Part shown: positions 23,193 to 31,392 of the stretch, one piece after another
How the letters are laid out: every line of letters starts with the position of its first letter
Numbering within the stretch: position 1 is the first letter of the stretch
Assembly: GCA_034435635.1 (NCBI GenBank)
Contig: DAOTWY010000059.1
Coordinates: forward strand, 1-64,000
Source: DAOTWY01 sp003696565
Lineage (GTDB): Bacteria > Chloroflexota > Anaerolineae > Aggregatilineales > Phototrophicaceae
DNA: 64,000 bases
Direction: 5' to 3'
The notes under the pieces: generated by a model
Seen by the model: the letters and a program-made list of their open reading frames with translations, nothing else
What the model was told of the DNA's origin: nothing
Databases searched by the model: none
Program-made: the position numbers and the translations under genes

Positions 23193-25034
23193 ATGATCGA
23201 AACATTCTCGTTTCCCGTATTAAGTGCCATCATCTTCTTTCCGATCATCGTGGCTGTGGTTATTCTATTTATGGATAATGACAAACAGCGCGATTTGATC
23301 CGGGGGACTGCGCTCACAACGGCTGTAGTATTGCTGGTGCTTTCAGCAATGGTTTACTTTGGCTATAACAACGAAGTGAGTGGTGATGGCGGTTTGCTGG
23401 ATCGTCAAGCGGTTTGGCAGCAATTAGGCGAGCAATATACTGCAACTGGAACGGTGGATTTGAATGCGATTGAAGGCGTAGATATGAGCGTCTTTGATGA
23501 AACAACTCTCGCATTCTTTGAAAACTACCCCGCATATGCAGATATTGATGGCACTGTGATTTTTGATCATGGTTTGGCGTTTGAAGAAAAATTTACCTGG
23601 ATCGATAGCTTAGGCGTGAGCTATCACGTGGCAGTGGACGGCTTAAGTGCGCCAATGGTATTGCTGACGGGTATGGTTGCCGTTGCTGGGGTGTTAATTT
23701 CCTGGCGGATTGATGATCGTATCCGTGAGTTTATGGCGTTTTTCCTGCTATTGGTAGCAGGCGTGTATGGCGTGTTCGTCGCAGTGGATATGTTCGTACT
23801 ATTCTTCTTCTATGAGCTTGCGATTTTCCCGATGTATCTGCTAATTGCCGGATGGGGATGGGTCAAGCTAAGAGAATATGCGGCAATGAAGCTCACGCTG
23901 TATATCTTGATCGGCTCTGTGGTGGCTTTAATCGGCGCGCTAGCGATGGTCTTGACGGCTAATGCCTTTTGGAACTCCGCAGAAGGGGATGCAATCTTCC
24001 AGGCGGCACAACAGGCTGGCGTGATCGCGGAAGGTGCGCCTAAATTCAATTTTGATATCGTACAGTTAACCTTAGCAGGTGAAGCAGGTGCGTTTAATGC
24101 ATTGGGGTATCTTGGCATTGATACGCTTACCTTTGCTAACTTCTGGTTCCCATTCATCTTCATTGGCTTTGCTATCTTGGCGGGTATGTTCCCATTCCAT
24201 AACTGGTCACCGGATGGTCACGTTGCGGCACCAACAGCTGTTTCGATGATCCATGCTGGTGTGCTAATGAAGTTAGGGGCTTATGCTGCGCTGCGGATGG
24301 GGGTGCAACTATTACCGGAAGGTGCCCAAACACATTTGCCTTGGTTAGTATTTTTAACGTTAGTCAATGTGGTGATGGGGGCGTTTATCGCTTTCCGTCA
24401 GCGTGACTTTAAGTATGTGATCGGTTTTTCATCTGTCAGCCATATGGGGTTGGTCAGCATGGGCTGGGCATCCATGAACACTATTGGCATGACAGGTGCT
24501 GGTTTACAGATGTTCAGTCACGGGGCGATGACAGCGTTGTTCTTCGGTTGCGTGGGTATGGTATATGATCGCGCGCATACCCGTGATATTCCAAGCTTAG
24601 GTGGTTTTATCCGGCGGATGCCCTGGGTTGGCGTGGCGTTTATTGTCGGCGGTTTGACAAGCATGGGTATGCCTGGCTTAAGCGGTTTTATCGCTGAATT
24701 CCCGATCTTTATGGGTATGTTTGCTGCATCAGATCATATTACGTTGCAAATTGGCTCATTCACCTTGTCAAATTACTACTCGATTATTGTGATTATCGCA
24801 GCAATTGCGATTGTGATTACGGCGGCTTATGTCCTCCGGGTGACAGGACAGGTTTTCTTTGGTGAATTTGATGCAAAGAAATATCCTGAAGTCGGTGATA
24901 TTACGATTACAGACCGGGCAATTTTGCTGTTGTTGGGTGTACCGCTAATTGTCTTGGGGATGTATCCGGCAATTATGGCACCGATGATTCAAGCGGGAAT
25001 TCAGCCTGTAATCGCAATTCTGGGAGGTATGTAA
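23193..25034 (+). CDS. Second NuoM-type antiporter-like subunit of complex I, with altered TM7
   Basis: 613 residues, clearly NuoM-like: YHVAVDGLSAPMVLLTG, Glu in FFFYELAIFPMYLL, FPFHNWSPDGHVAAPTAVSMIHAGVLMKLGAY, and MVYDRAHTRD. Two extra loops, residues about 55-145 (acidic, before the first canonical core helices) and about 255-300. Aligned without gaps to the first NuoM, the helix-7 lysine (IKVPVWPFH) is Leu329 (ILAGMFPFH; TTG at 24177-24179); the helix-8 Lys is kept. WLPDAH has become WSPDGH. A second NuoM together with a lengthened NuoL lateral helix matches the described complex I variants with four antiporter-like subunits. Whether this copy pumps without the TM7 Lys is open. Confidence 0.92.
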   Translation: MIETFSFPVLSAIIFFPIIVAVVILFMDNDKQRDLIRGTALTTAVVLLVLSAMVYFGYNNEVSGDGGLLDRQAVWQQLGEQYTATGTVDLNAIEGVDMSVFDETTLAFFENYPAYADIDGTVIFDHGLAFEEKFTWIDSLGVSYHVAVDGLSAPMVLLTGMVAVAGVLISWRIDDRIREFMAFFLLLVAGVYGVFVAVDMFVLFFFYELAIFPMYLLIAGWGWVKLREYAAMKLTLYILIGSVVALIGALAMVLTANAFWNSAEGDAIFQAAQQAGVIAEGAPKFNFDIVQLTLAGEAGAFNALGYLGIDTLTFANFWFPFIFIGFAILAGMFPFHNWSPDGHVAAPTAVSMIHAGVLMKLGAYAALRMGVQLLPEGAQTHLPWLVFLTLVNVVMGAFIAFRQRDFKYVIGFSSVSHMGLVSMGWASMNTIGMTGAGLQMFSHGAMTALFFGCVGMVYDRAHTRDIPSLGGFIRRMPWVGVAFIVGGLTSMGMPGLSGFIAEFPIFMGMFAASDHITLQIGSFTLSNYYSIIVIIAAIAIVITAAYVLRVTGQVFFGEFDAKKYPEVGDITITDRAILLLLGVPLIVLGMYPAIMAPMIQAGIQPVIAILGGM

Positions 25035-25035
25035 C

Positions 25036-26538
25036 GTGGAAAATTTCGACGTTGGCACAAATCTGCTTGTCATCATCCCTGAAATCGGGTTGACTATTCT
25101 GGCTGTTGCTATTTTATTTATGGATTCCTTATTGCCGGAAAGCCGCCGTCGTTCTATCGCCTATTTAACATTCTTTGGGATGGGGTTGATTGCCGTGTTT
25201 CCATTGATGTTATCCCCTGATGGTGAAACCTATTGGGGTGGGATGATTCGGCATGACATGTTGTCACAGGTTTTCAAGGTTATTGTGCTGTTGGCTGGCT
25301 CTATCACGGCGCTGGTTGCGTCTACAACAAGTGATTTGGGGCGCAAGGGGGAGTTTTACTTAATTATGACAGTCTCCACATTGGGGGCGTGTCTATTAAG
25401 TAGCGCAGCGGATATTATCATGATTTTCGTTGCGTTAGAGACGGTATCTATTCCGCTATATGTTTTGGCTGCGTTTAATCGGCAAGATAAACGCTCGATT
25501 GAAAGCGGTATGAAATATTTCTTGTTTGGCTCGTTTGCATCGGCAGTGATGCTGTATGGCTTTAGTTTGCTATATGGTTTTAGTGGGCAAACCGGTTTAC
25601 AAGGAATTGCGGATGCCTTGCGTGCAGGTGCGGTTGCAGAACCGGTGTCTTTAGTGATTGCAATTGTATTGGTGTTTGTCGGCTTTGCCTTTAAAATTAG
25701 TGCTGTTCCATTCCATTTCTGGACACCTGATGTTTATGAAGGTGCGCCGACCCCTGTAACAGCGTTCATCAGTGTTGCCAGCAAGGCGGCGAGTTTTGCG
25801 GTGTTGTTGCGCTTCTTTGTTGCTGTTTTCCCAGAGGAACTATCTGTTGATGGTCAGCAGATGCAAACCTTCTGGATCAATCTTGTCATTGCTGCGTCTA
25901 TTGTTAGTATGACAGTTGGCAATGTGCTTGCCTTAGTTCAGACGAACATCAAGCGTTTGTTGGCGTATTCGTCGATCGCACAAGCTGGGTATACATTACT
26001 TGGTGTAGCGGCACTACAAGGGATTGCTAGTGAAGGTGTTGACCCCGCTGCTCAAGGTGTGGCAGCTGTAGCATACTATATGTTGATGTATACCTTTACA
26101 AACTTGCTTGCATTCGGAGTTGTAGCGATCTTTAGTGATGCAACGGGTAGTGAAACCATTGCTGATTTGGCAGGCTTAAGCCGGCGCAACCGGTGGATGG
26201 CACTAGCAATGACAATTGGCTTGTTGTCTTTAGCGGGTATTCCTCCGGCAGCAGGGTTTATTGGTAAATTCTTCTTGTTTAATGCAGCGGTGAGCGCAAA
26301 CTTGGAATGGTTAGCTATTATCGGTGTATTAAATGCTATTGTGGGCTTGTACTACTATTTGGTTGTCATTAAGGTCATTTATGTAGACCGTAGTGCCGAC
26401 GATGATAAGCCGATCCTACTGACAACACCTGCTGGCGTGATGCTTGGTATCACGACTATTGCGGTGATTATCCTAGGGGTTATTCCACAGCCGTTCTTTA
26501 ACTGGGCGTTAGAAAGCGCGACAAGTTTGTTTAGTTAG
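25036..26538 (+). CDS. nuoN: NADH-quinone oxidoreductase subunit N
   Basis: 500 residues, about 14 membrane helices. Glu in FVALETVSIPLYVL, Lys in AFKISAVPFHFWTPDVYEGAPTPVT and Lys in SVASKAASFAVLLRF are all present. GTG start at 25036, one base after the second nuoM stop, with GGGAGG about 10 nt upstream. Last gene of the nuo operon; a strong terminator follows 8 nt after the stop. Confidence 0.95.
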   Translation: MENFDVGTNLLVIIPEIGLTILAVAILFMDSLLPESRRRSIAYLTFFGMGLIAVFPLMLSPDGETYWGGMIRHDMLSQVFKVIVLLAGSITALVASTTSDLGRKGEFYLIMTVSTLGACLLSSAADIIMIFVALETVSIPLYVLAAFNRQDKRSIESGMKYFLFGSFASAVMLYGFSLLYGFSGQTGLQGIADALRAGAVAEPVSLVIAIVLVFVGFAFKISAVPFHFWTPDVYEGAPTPVTAFISVASKAASFAVLLRFFVAVFPEELSVDGQQMQTFWINLVIAASIVSMTVGNVLALVQTNIKRLLAYSSIAQAGYTLLGVAALQGIASEGVDPAAQGVAAVAYYMLMYTFTNLLAFGVVAIFSDATGSETIADLAGLSRRNRWMALAMTIGLLSLAGIPPAAGFIGKFFLFNAAVSANLEWLAIIGVLNAIVGLYYYLVVIKVIYVDRSADDDKPILLTTPAGVMLGITTIAVIILGVIPQPFFNWALESATSLFS

Positions 26539-26546
26539 AGTTTATT

Positions 26547-26587
26547 GAGCGATTGCCGTAATTTAGGTGGTAATCGCTCTTTGTTTG
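26547..26587 (+). terminator. Terminator of the nuo operon
   Basis: Eight-bp perfect stem (26547-26554 with 26572-26579) extended by imperfect pairs inside, followed by TTTGTTTG. It separates the nuo genes from the atp genes. Confidence 0.7.
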
Positions 26588-26613
26588 TGATAGAATTCGC
26601 AACGCCATTTAAC

Positions 26614-26892
26614 ATGATAAAAAATAAAATGTCCCAACGGGTTAAAAATCTCTCGTTGGCGGCGGTGGCAGCCCAGGCAGGGTGTTGGACGCTATTCGTC
26701 GTATTTGGAGCGTTGTTCCTGGGATTATGGCTAGATGCCCAGCTCGGGCTACGCGGACCCTGCATCTTCGGCACATTGATCTTGAGCATTCCAGTAAGCT
26801 TATATGGTATGCTGCGGATCGCACTGGGGGCAATTCAATTGATCTCAGTGAATGAAAATAAAGATGTTTCATCAGGAAAAGAGGAGGATTAG
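26614..26892 (+). CDS. AtpI/AtpZ-like ATP synthase accessory membrane protein
   Basis: 92 residues from ATG 26614 (alternative ATG 26629 gives 87). Two membrane helices joined by a short GLWLDAQLGLRGP loop, which is the arrangement and motif (G-x-x-L/W-D-x-x-x-G) of the AtpI/AtpZ family. These proteins help c-ring assembly or Mg2+/Ca2+ entry in some bacteria. The position immediately before atpB supports the assignment. No strong ribosome binding site is seen for either start. Confidence 0.75.
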   Translation: MIKNKMSQRVKNLSLAAVAAQAGCWTLFVVFGALFLGLWLDAQLGLRGPCIFGTLILSIPVSLYGMLRIALGAIQLISVNENKDVSSGKEED

Positions 26893-26930
26893 TCCTTGTC
26901 GCATGTATTGAACAGAAAGGAGACGACGAC

Positions 26931-28646
26931 GTGAGTGCCAGACAACGCGGTTTAATCGTGTTCGGCGGTATTTTATTCGTCGCAATCGTCTTCTGCGGTC
27001 TTTTCCCCTTTGTGATTATGCCAGGCTTAGGGCTTGGCGTGGCACTTCCAGTAATTGAAGTGCCTGGGGAAGTGGTCGTGGAAAATTTCCTACCGGGCTT
27101 TAATCTCACCAATAGCATCATCGGTACGATTTTAACCGATTTGGTGTTGGTGTTGATTGTGGTCATCCTGTGGCGTAAGTCTAAGGGATGGACACGTGAA
27201 GTACCGGGACGGATGCAAGGGGCGTTTGAAGCCTTTACAGAAGGTTTCCGCAACTTTTTTGCTGGTATCGCTGGCGATCGCCTGCGTACTACGCCGCTGT
27301 TGTGGCCCCTGGTTGCGACGATCTTTTTATTCTTGTTAACTGCCAATTACTTGAAGCTTCTGCCTGGCGCAGAAACAGTGGGTAAAATGCACTGCGCCCA
27401 TGTCAATAAAAAAGGGTTTGCAATGCACCCCGGCTATTGGACTGATAACTCATATTATTTATGGGTGGATGAGCCATTGAATGCCGGTTTTACCCAAACG
27501 TTAGAAGCGGAACATGCGTGTGAAGCGTATTTCAAGTATGGGCAAATTCCCCGTGATGGTTTCCCTGTGGAATCAGTTGAACAGATAGAAGAGCATGAAG
27601 CAGCATTTGCAGCTCTATTAGATCAACTGCCATCTGATGAGGATATTCTTGCACAGGCAGAAGCGGACGCACTCGCAGCAGTGGATGATGGCGAAATTGA
27701 CGAAGATGAGGTTGAGTCTTTTGTCCAAGAGCGTGTCCATGAGCTTGAAGCTGAGCGTGATGAAGCCTATCTGGCTCTGGTTGCAGAGGAAGAAGGTTTC
27801 TTGCAGGGGACAGATTATAAATATGCGTATTACTACGTTTATTATGCTCATCATCGCTTAGAAAATGCGGAAAATATCGAAGCACTTGAGGCGCAGATTG
27901 CCGAATTAGAAACAGAAATTGAAGCACTAAGTGGCGATCATGCTGAAGAGGATGCTGCTGCGCATGGTGAAGAAAATGCCGAAACAGAAGCTGTTGCAGC
28001 AGAAGATGAGGCACATGCTGCGGAAGCGGTGCTTATTCAAAATGAAGAAGTGCATAATGAGGACTTAGTAAGCGCGCTACAATCCGAGATTGATGCGTTG
28101 GAAGATGAGTTAATGCACCAACAAACGCAACTGCGCTATCCAGAGGCACCATTGGCATTTTCTCAAGAAGATTTAGATGCCGGTGTGAAGCCGTATATCT
28201 TCCACATTACGCCATTCGTACGTGGACCTGCAACAGATTTGAGCCTGACATTTGCTCTGGCGATCATCTCAATTGTTGCTGTTCAAATTTACGGTGTGAT
28301 GGCACTGGGTCCCGCTTACTTTGATAAATTCCTGAATATTCCCGCATTGGGCAACCTAGGCAAAAAACCCTTAGGTGCTATCGACTTTGTTGTGGGGTTG
28401 ATTGAAATTATCTCTGAAATTGGTAAGATCATCAGTCTTGCATTCCGTTTGTTTGGTAACCTCTTCGCCGGTGGCGTTGCGCTGATGGCGGTGACATTCT
28501 TGGTTGCTTGGTTGGTTCCAGGTGTTATTTATGGCTTGGAACTGATTATCGGTGCGGTGCAAGCTCTGGTGTTTGCTGTTCTGACGCTGGTGTTCTCCGT
28601 TCAGGCGATGGAACATCATGGCGATCATGAAGAAGAGCATCATTAA
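26931..28646 (+). CDS. atpB: F-type ATP synthase subunit a with a giant extracytoplasmic insertion
   Basis: 571 residues, roughly twice the usual 230-300. GTG start with AAAGGAG 8 nt upstream. Order: N-terminal hydrophobic segment (4-30), helix 1 (about 65-85), cytoplasmic loop, helix 2 ending LKLLPG (146), insertion of about 275 residues (147-421), then TPFVRGPATDLSLTFA and the last helices. The essential stator Arg is present in FRLFGN. The insertion has Cys155 and Cys197, a Tyr-rich part and long Glu/Ala-rich coiled-coil stretches (about 310-335 and 365-405). By the known topology it lies in the loop between helices 2 and 3, outside the cytoplasm. The C-terminus is His/Glu-rich (EHHGDHEEEHH). 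No frameshift or stop interrupts it, so it is a real in-frame domain. Confidence 0.93.
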   Translation: MSARQRGLIVFGGILFVAIVFCGLFPFVIMPGLGLGVALPVIEVPGEVVVENFLPGFNLTNSIIGTILTDLVLVLIVVILWRKSKGWTREVPGRMQGAFEAFTEGFRNFFAGIAGDRLRTTPLLWPLVATIFLFLLTANYLKLLPGAETVGKMHCAHVNKKGFAMHPGYWTDNSYYLWVDEPLNAGFTQTLEAEHACEAYFKYGQIPRDGFPVESVEQIEEHEAAFAALLDQLPSDEDILAQAEADALAAVDDGEIDEDEVESFVQERVHELEAERDEAYLALVAEEEGFLQGTDYKYAYYYVYYAHHRLENAENIEALEAQIAELETEIEALSGDHAEEDAAAHGEENAETEAVAAEDEAHAAEAVLIQNEEVHNEDLVSALQSEIDALEDELMHQQTQLRYPEAPLAFSQEDLDAGVKPYIFHITPFVRGPATDLSLTFALAIISIVAVQIYGVMALGPAYFDKFLNIPALGNLGKKPLGAIDFVVGLIEIISEIGKIISLAFRLFGNLFAGGVALMAVTFLVAWLVPGVIYGLELIIGAVQALVFAVLTLVFSVQAMEHHGDHEEEHH

Positions 28647-28688
28647 ACATTAACGTGAAAAAACTCAGTCTGAGGAGAGGATTTAAAA

Positions 28689-28931
28689 ATGATTGAAGCA
28701 GATTCCCTGTCAGTTGGTTTAAAAGCTATTGGGGCTGGTCTGGCGATGATCGGTGCGCTGGGACCTGGTATTGGTATTGGTTTGTTAGCTCAGGGTGCCA
28801 TGCAAGCCATGGGGCGCAACCCAGATGCCGCTGGTACAATTCAGACAAACATGATTTTGGCAATCGTGTTTACCGAAGCTATTGCAATTTATGCGTTGGT
28901 GGTCGCCCTGTTGATCGTCTTCGTACTTTAA
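28689..28931 (+). CDS. atpE: F-type ATP synthase subunit c
   Basis: 80 residues, hairpin of two membrane helices. Ion-binding Glu in VFTEAIAIYALV (residue 59). The Na+-binding signature of the Ilyobacter/Acetobacterium type (Gln in the GPGVGQG position, then Glu-Ser-Thr) is absent: the first position is Ile (GPGIGIG) and Glu is followed by Ala. This favours proton rather than sodium coupling. GAGGAGAGG precedes the ATG. Confidence 0.96.
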   Translation: MIEADSLSVGLKAIGAGLAMIGALGPGIGIGLLAQGAMQAMGRNPDAAGTIQTNMILAIVFTEAIAIYALVVALLIVFVL

Positions 28932-28950
28932 TCTCAAGGGAGATTATAAG

Positions 28951-29748
28951 ATGCGGTTAAATAAGAAAACAATCTTGCTGCTTGTCGTGTTGATGCTGGC
29001 TTTTACAGTATCCCCGGCATTAGCGGCTGAAGAAGGTGGTAGTCCGCTGGACTCACTTGGTATCAACTTTGGTTTCTTGCTGGCACAAGCAATCAACTTT
29101 GGTTTGATCTTCCTGCTGTTGACACTGTTCCTATGGAACCCGATGACCAAGAGCTTGGATCAACGCTCGGAAAAGATTAAGAAGGGCTTGGAAGATGCTG
29201 CGGCAGCTGCTGCGGCTCGGCGTAATGCAGAAGCTGAGGCGGAAAAAATCTTGGCACAGGCACGCACTGAGGTCGCATCTTTGATTGAAGAAGCACGCAG
29301 TCGTGGTGAAGAAGTTGCTAAGTCAATTGAAGCCCAAGCGCGCGAAGATGCAGAAAAGATTCGTGAAGATGCACGTCGTGAAGCTCAAGCCGAGCGCGAT
29401 GCCCAATTGGCTGGTCTGCGCGGGCAAGTTGCGGCAATTTCTATCGCTGTGGCGCAGCGTTTGCTGGGCGAAAATCTGGATGAGAAAAAGCAACAAGCAC
29501 TGATTAACGATTTCTTCGCCAAAGTGCCAGAAAGTGCCAAGTCGCTTAGCGGTGATGTGGAAGTTGTGAGTGCAATGCCGCTTGAAAAGGCAGAGCAGGA
29601 AAACGTTAAAAAGCAAATTGGTGCGGATAACGTGACCTTTACAGTTGATCCATCTATTCTTGGTGGGTTGATTATCCGCGCTGGAGACCGCGTGGTGGAT
29701 GGTAGTGTTCGTCGTGATCTCAATGAGCTTTCCACACGCTTGAAGTAA
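28951..29748 (+). CDS. atpF: ATP synthase b subunit fused to the C-terminal domain of delta
   Basis: 265 residues. Residues 1-26 look like a signal peptide (VSPALA), followed by the membrane anchor (FGFLLAQAINFGLIF...LFLWNP, about 40-66) and a long Ala/Glu/Arg coiled coil (about 75-160) typical of b. From about 203 the sequence is that of delta/OSCP: VEVVSAMPLEKAE, then TVDPSILGGLIIRAGDRVVDGSVR. The delta N-terminal domain, which binds the alpha subunit crown, is missing. Fused b-delta proteins are known in mycobacteria but there a full delta is kept. The next gene is murE, so atpH, A, G, D and C are not adjacent. Either a separate delta exists elsewhere or this stator is simplified. Confidence 0.85.
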   Translation: MRLNKKTILLLVVLMLAFTVSPALAAEEGGSPLDSLGINFGFLLAQAINFGLIFLLLTLFLWNPMTKSLDQRSEKIKKGLEDAAAAAAARRNAEAEAEKILAQARTEVASLIEEARSRGEEVAKSIEAQAREDAEKIREDARREAQAERDAQLAGLRGQVAAISIAVAQRLLGENLDEKKQQALINDFFAKVPESAKSLSGDVEVVSAMPLEKAEQENVKKQIGADNVTFTVDPSILGGLIIRAGDRVVDGSVRRDLNELSTRLK

Positions 29749-29763
29749 CATCTTTATTTTCAC

Positions 29764-29797
29764 AATCAAGACGCGCTGGTATCCCCGGCGCGTTTTT
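29764..29797 (+). terminator. Terminator of the atp gene cluster
   Basis: Six-bp GC stem ACGCGC/GCGCGT (29771-29776, 29788-29793) with a TTTTT run, flanked by AATCAA and TTGATT that can extend the stem with a bulge. It overlaps the start region of the murE promoter. Confidence 0.65.
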
Positions 29798-29801
29798 GAT
29801 T

Positions 29802-29810
29802 TGGTATAAT
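29802..29810 (+). promoter_or_regulatory. Extended -10 promoter of murE
   Basis: TGGTATAAT (TATAAT at 29805-29810), directly after the atp terminator. Predicted start near 29817, 21 nt before the murE ATG. Confidence 0.6.
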
Positions 29811-29837
29811 GCTTCTGGATTACAGTGAAAGTTAAAA

Positions 29838-31373
29838 ATGATGATTTCATTTCGTGAGTTATTGCAAGCATTACCAGACGTTATCGCGATTCATGGCGAT
29901 ACCCAAATCACTGCGCCAATTGTAGAGTCATCATTGGATGTACAGCCTGGCGGCGTATTTGTGGCACGTAAAGGCTTAACAAGTGATGGGCATGATTATA
30001 TTCTACAAGCAATTCAAGCAGGGGCGGCGGCAATTGTTGGCGAACGTCCTATATCAACTCTATCTGTTCCTTATGCACAAGTTGCAGATGCACAATCAGC
30101 TATAGGGCGTTTAGCGGCAATGTATTATGGCTTGCCATCACGCCAGTTAGTTGTCATTGGGGTAACGGGTACAGATGGCAAAACGACAACCAGCACGCTG
30201 ATCCATAGTATTTTAAAAGTGGCAACCGATGGCAAGGCGGGTTATATCAGCACAATTTCAGCAGATTTGGGGGATGCAACTGAAGACACAGGGTTACATG
30301 TAACAACACCTGGCGCGCCACGTGTGCAATATTTTTTAGCGAAGATGCTACAAAATGGCTTAACGCATTGTGTGTTAGAGATGACAAGCCATGGTTTGGC
30401 ACAAGGGCGATTAAGCGGTGTAGATATTGATGTTGCTGTTATAACGAACTTAACACATGAGCACCTGGATTATCATGGTACGTTTGAAAACTACCGTGCT
30501 GCAAAAGGAATCATGTTCGAAATGCTGAGAAAGTCTTACCGCAAGCCGAATATCAATAAAACAAGCGTTGTTAATATGGATGACCCCAACGCATCCTATT
30601 ATGCTGCGTTTCCTGCGGATCAATTGATTCAATATGGTTTTGATACTAGTGCGGATGTGCGATGTTTACGTGCAGATTATCGCCCAGATGGTACATATTT
30701 GACGGTTCAATTGCCTGATTCTCGGATGGAAACTTGTGTGTTGAATCTTGTTGGGGCGTTCAATGTTTCCAATGCATTAGCGGCAATTTCGGTTGGGTTT
30801 AGCTTAGGTGTAGATTTTGATTCAATCCGGCAGGGACTTCGTGCGGTTAAGGCAATTCCTGGTCGTATGGAACGGATTGATGAAGGGCAGGATTTTACGG
30901 CAATTGTGGATTTTGCTCATACCCCAAATGCACTTAAAAATGCGTTAGAAGCTGCCCGTACTATGTTGCCTGATGGAAAACGGCTCATTGCGGTGTTTGG
31001 CAGTGCCGGCTTACGTGATGTGGAAAAGCGGCGCATGATGGCACAAACATCAGCACAGTTGGCTGATATAACAGTATTAACAGCAGAAGACCCCCGCACA
31101 GAGCCATTAGACGATATTCTACAAATGATGGCAGAGGGATGTTTATCACAAGGTGGGGTAGAAGGTGAGACATTTGTTCGTGTGCCAGATCGTGGTGAGG
31201 CGTTGTATCGCGCTTGCCAGATGGCGCAACCTGGTGATATTGTGATTGCCTGTGGCAAGGGGCATGAGCAAAGTATGTGTTTTGGTACGATTGAATATCC
31301 CTGGGATGACCGCGAGGCGATGCGGGCAGCGTTACGCGGCACGCCTTTAATGACACTCCCGACGGCACAATAA
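29838..31373 (+). CDS. murE: UDP-N-acetylmuramyl-tripeptide synthetase
   Basis: 511 residues. Adds the third (diamino) residue to UDP-MurNAc-L-Ala-D-Glu in the cytoplasm. Three Mur ligase domains: N-terminal (SSLDVQPGGVFVA), central ATPase with P-loop GVTGTDGKTTT (about 109-119) and TNLTHEHLDYH, C-terminal (AHTPNALKNAL, GKGHEQ). The residue-selecting motif reads EDPR (417-420) followed by Thr-Glu, rather than DNPR typical of meso-diaminopimelate enzymes, so L-ornithine, L-lysine or diaminopimelate cannot be decided from sequence. Ornithine is known in Chloroflexus walls. ATG 29838 and 29841 are both possible starts. Confidence 0.92.
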   Translation: MMISFRELLQALPDVIAIHGDTQITAPIVESSLDVQPGGVFVARKGLTSDGHDYILQAIQAGAAAIVGERPISTLSVPYAQVADAQSAIGRLAAMYYGLPSRQLVVIGVTGTDGKTTTSTLIHSILKVATDGKAGYISTISADLGDATEDTGLHVTTPGAPRVQYFLAKMLQNGLTHCVLEMTSHGLAQGRLSGVDIDVAVITNLTHEHLDYHGTFENYRAAKGIMFEMLRKSYRKPNINKTSVVNMDDPNASYYAAFPADQLIQYGFDTSADVRCLRADYRPDGTYLTVQLPDSRMETCVLNLVGAFNVSNALAAISVGFSLGVDFDSIRQGLRAVKAIPGRMERIDEGQDFTAIVDFAHTPNALKNALEAARTMLPDGKRLIAVFGSAGLRDVEKRRMMAQTSAQLADITVLTAEDPRTEPLDDILQMMAEGCLSQGGVEGETFVRVPDRGEALYRACQMAQPGDIVIACGKGHEQSMCFGTIEYPWDDREAMRAALRGTPLMTLPTAQ

Positions 31374-31377
31374 GGTA

Positions 31378-31386
31378 TGGTACAAT
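31378..31386 (+). promoter_or_regulatory. Extended -10 promoter giving a leaderless glycosyltransferase mRNA
   Basis: TGGTACAAT (TACAAT at 31381-31386). Seven bases downstream of the box is the A of ATG 31393. No Shine-Dalgarno lies before this ATG. Confidence 0.5.
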
Positions 31387-31392
31387 TTGCTT

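Noticed and set aside
23193..25034. Second NuoM as an Mrp-type antiporter or nuoN duplicate
   Set aside because: Motifs and length fit NuoM best and it lies between nuoM and nuoN with short spacers in the same operon.
27637..28014. Coding frames opposite the atpB insertion
   Set aside because: Low-complexity His/Leu/Gln products arising from the complement of Glu/Ala codons; no start signals.
26931..28646. AtpB as a possible fusion or assembly error because of its length
   Set aside because: The frame is continuous, both flanks match subunit a, and the inserted part has consistent composition, so it was kept as a real insertion.
28689..28931. Sodium-type c subunit
   Set aside because: The Gln in helix 1 and the Ser/Thr after the ion-binding Glu are absent.
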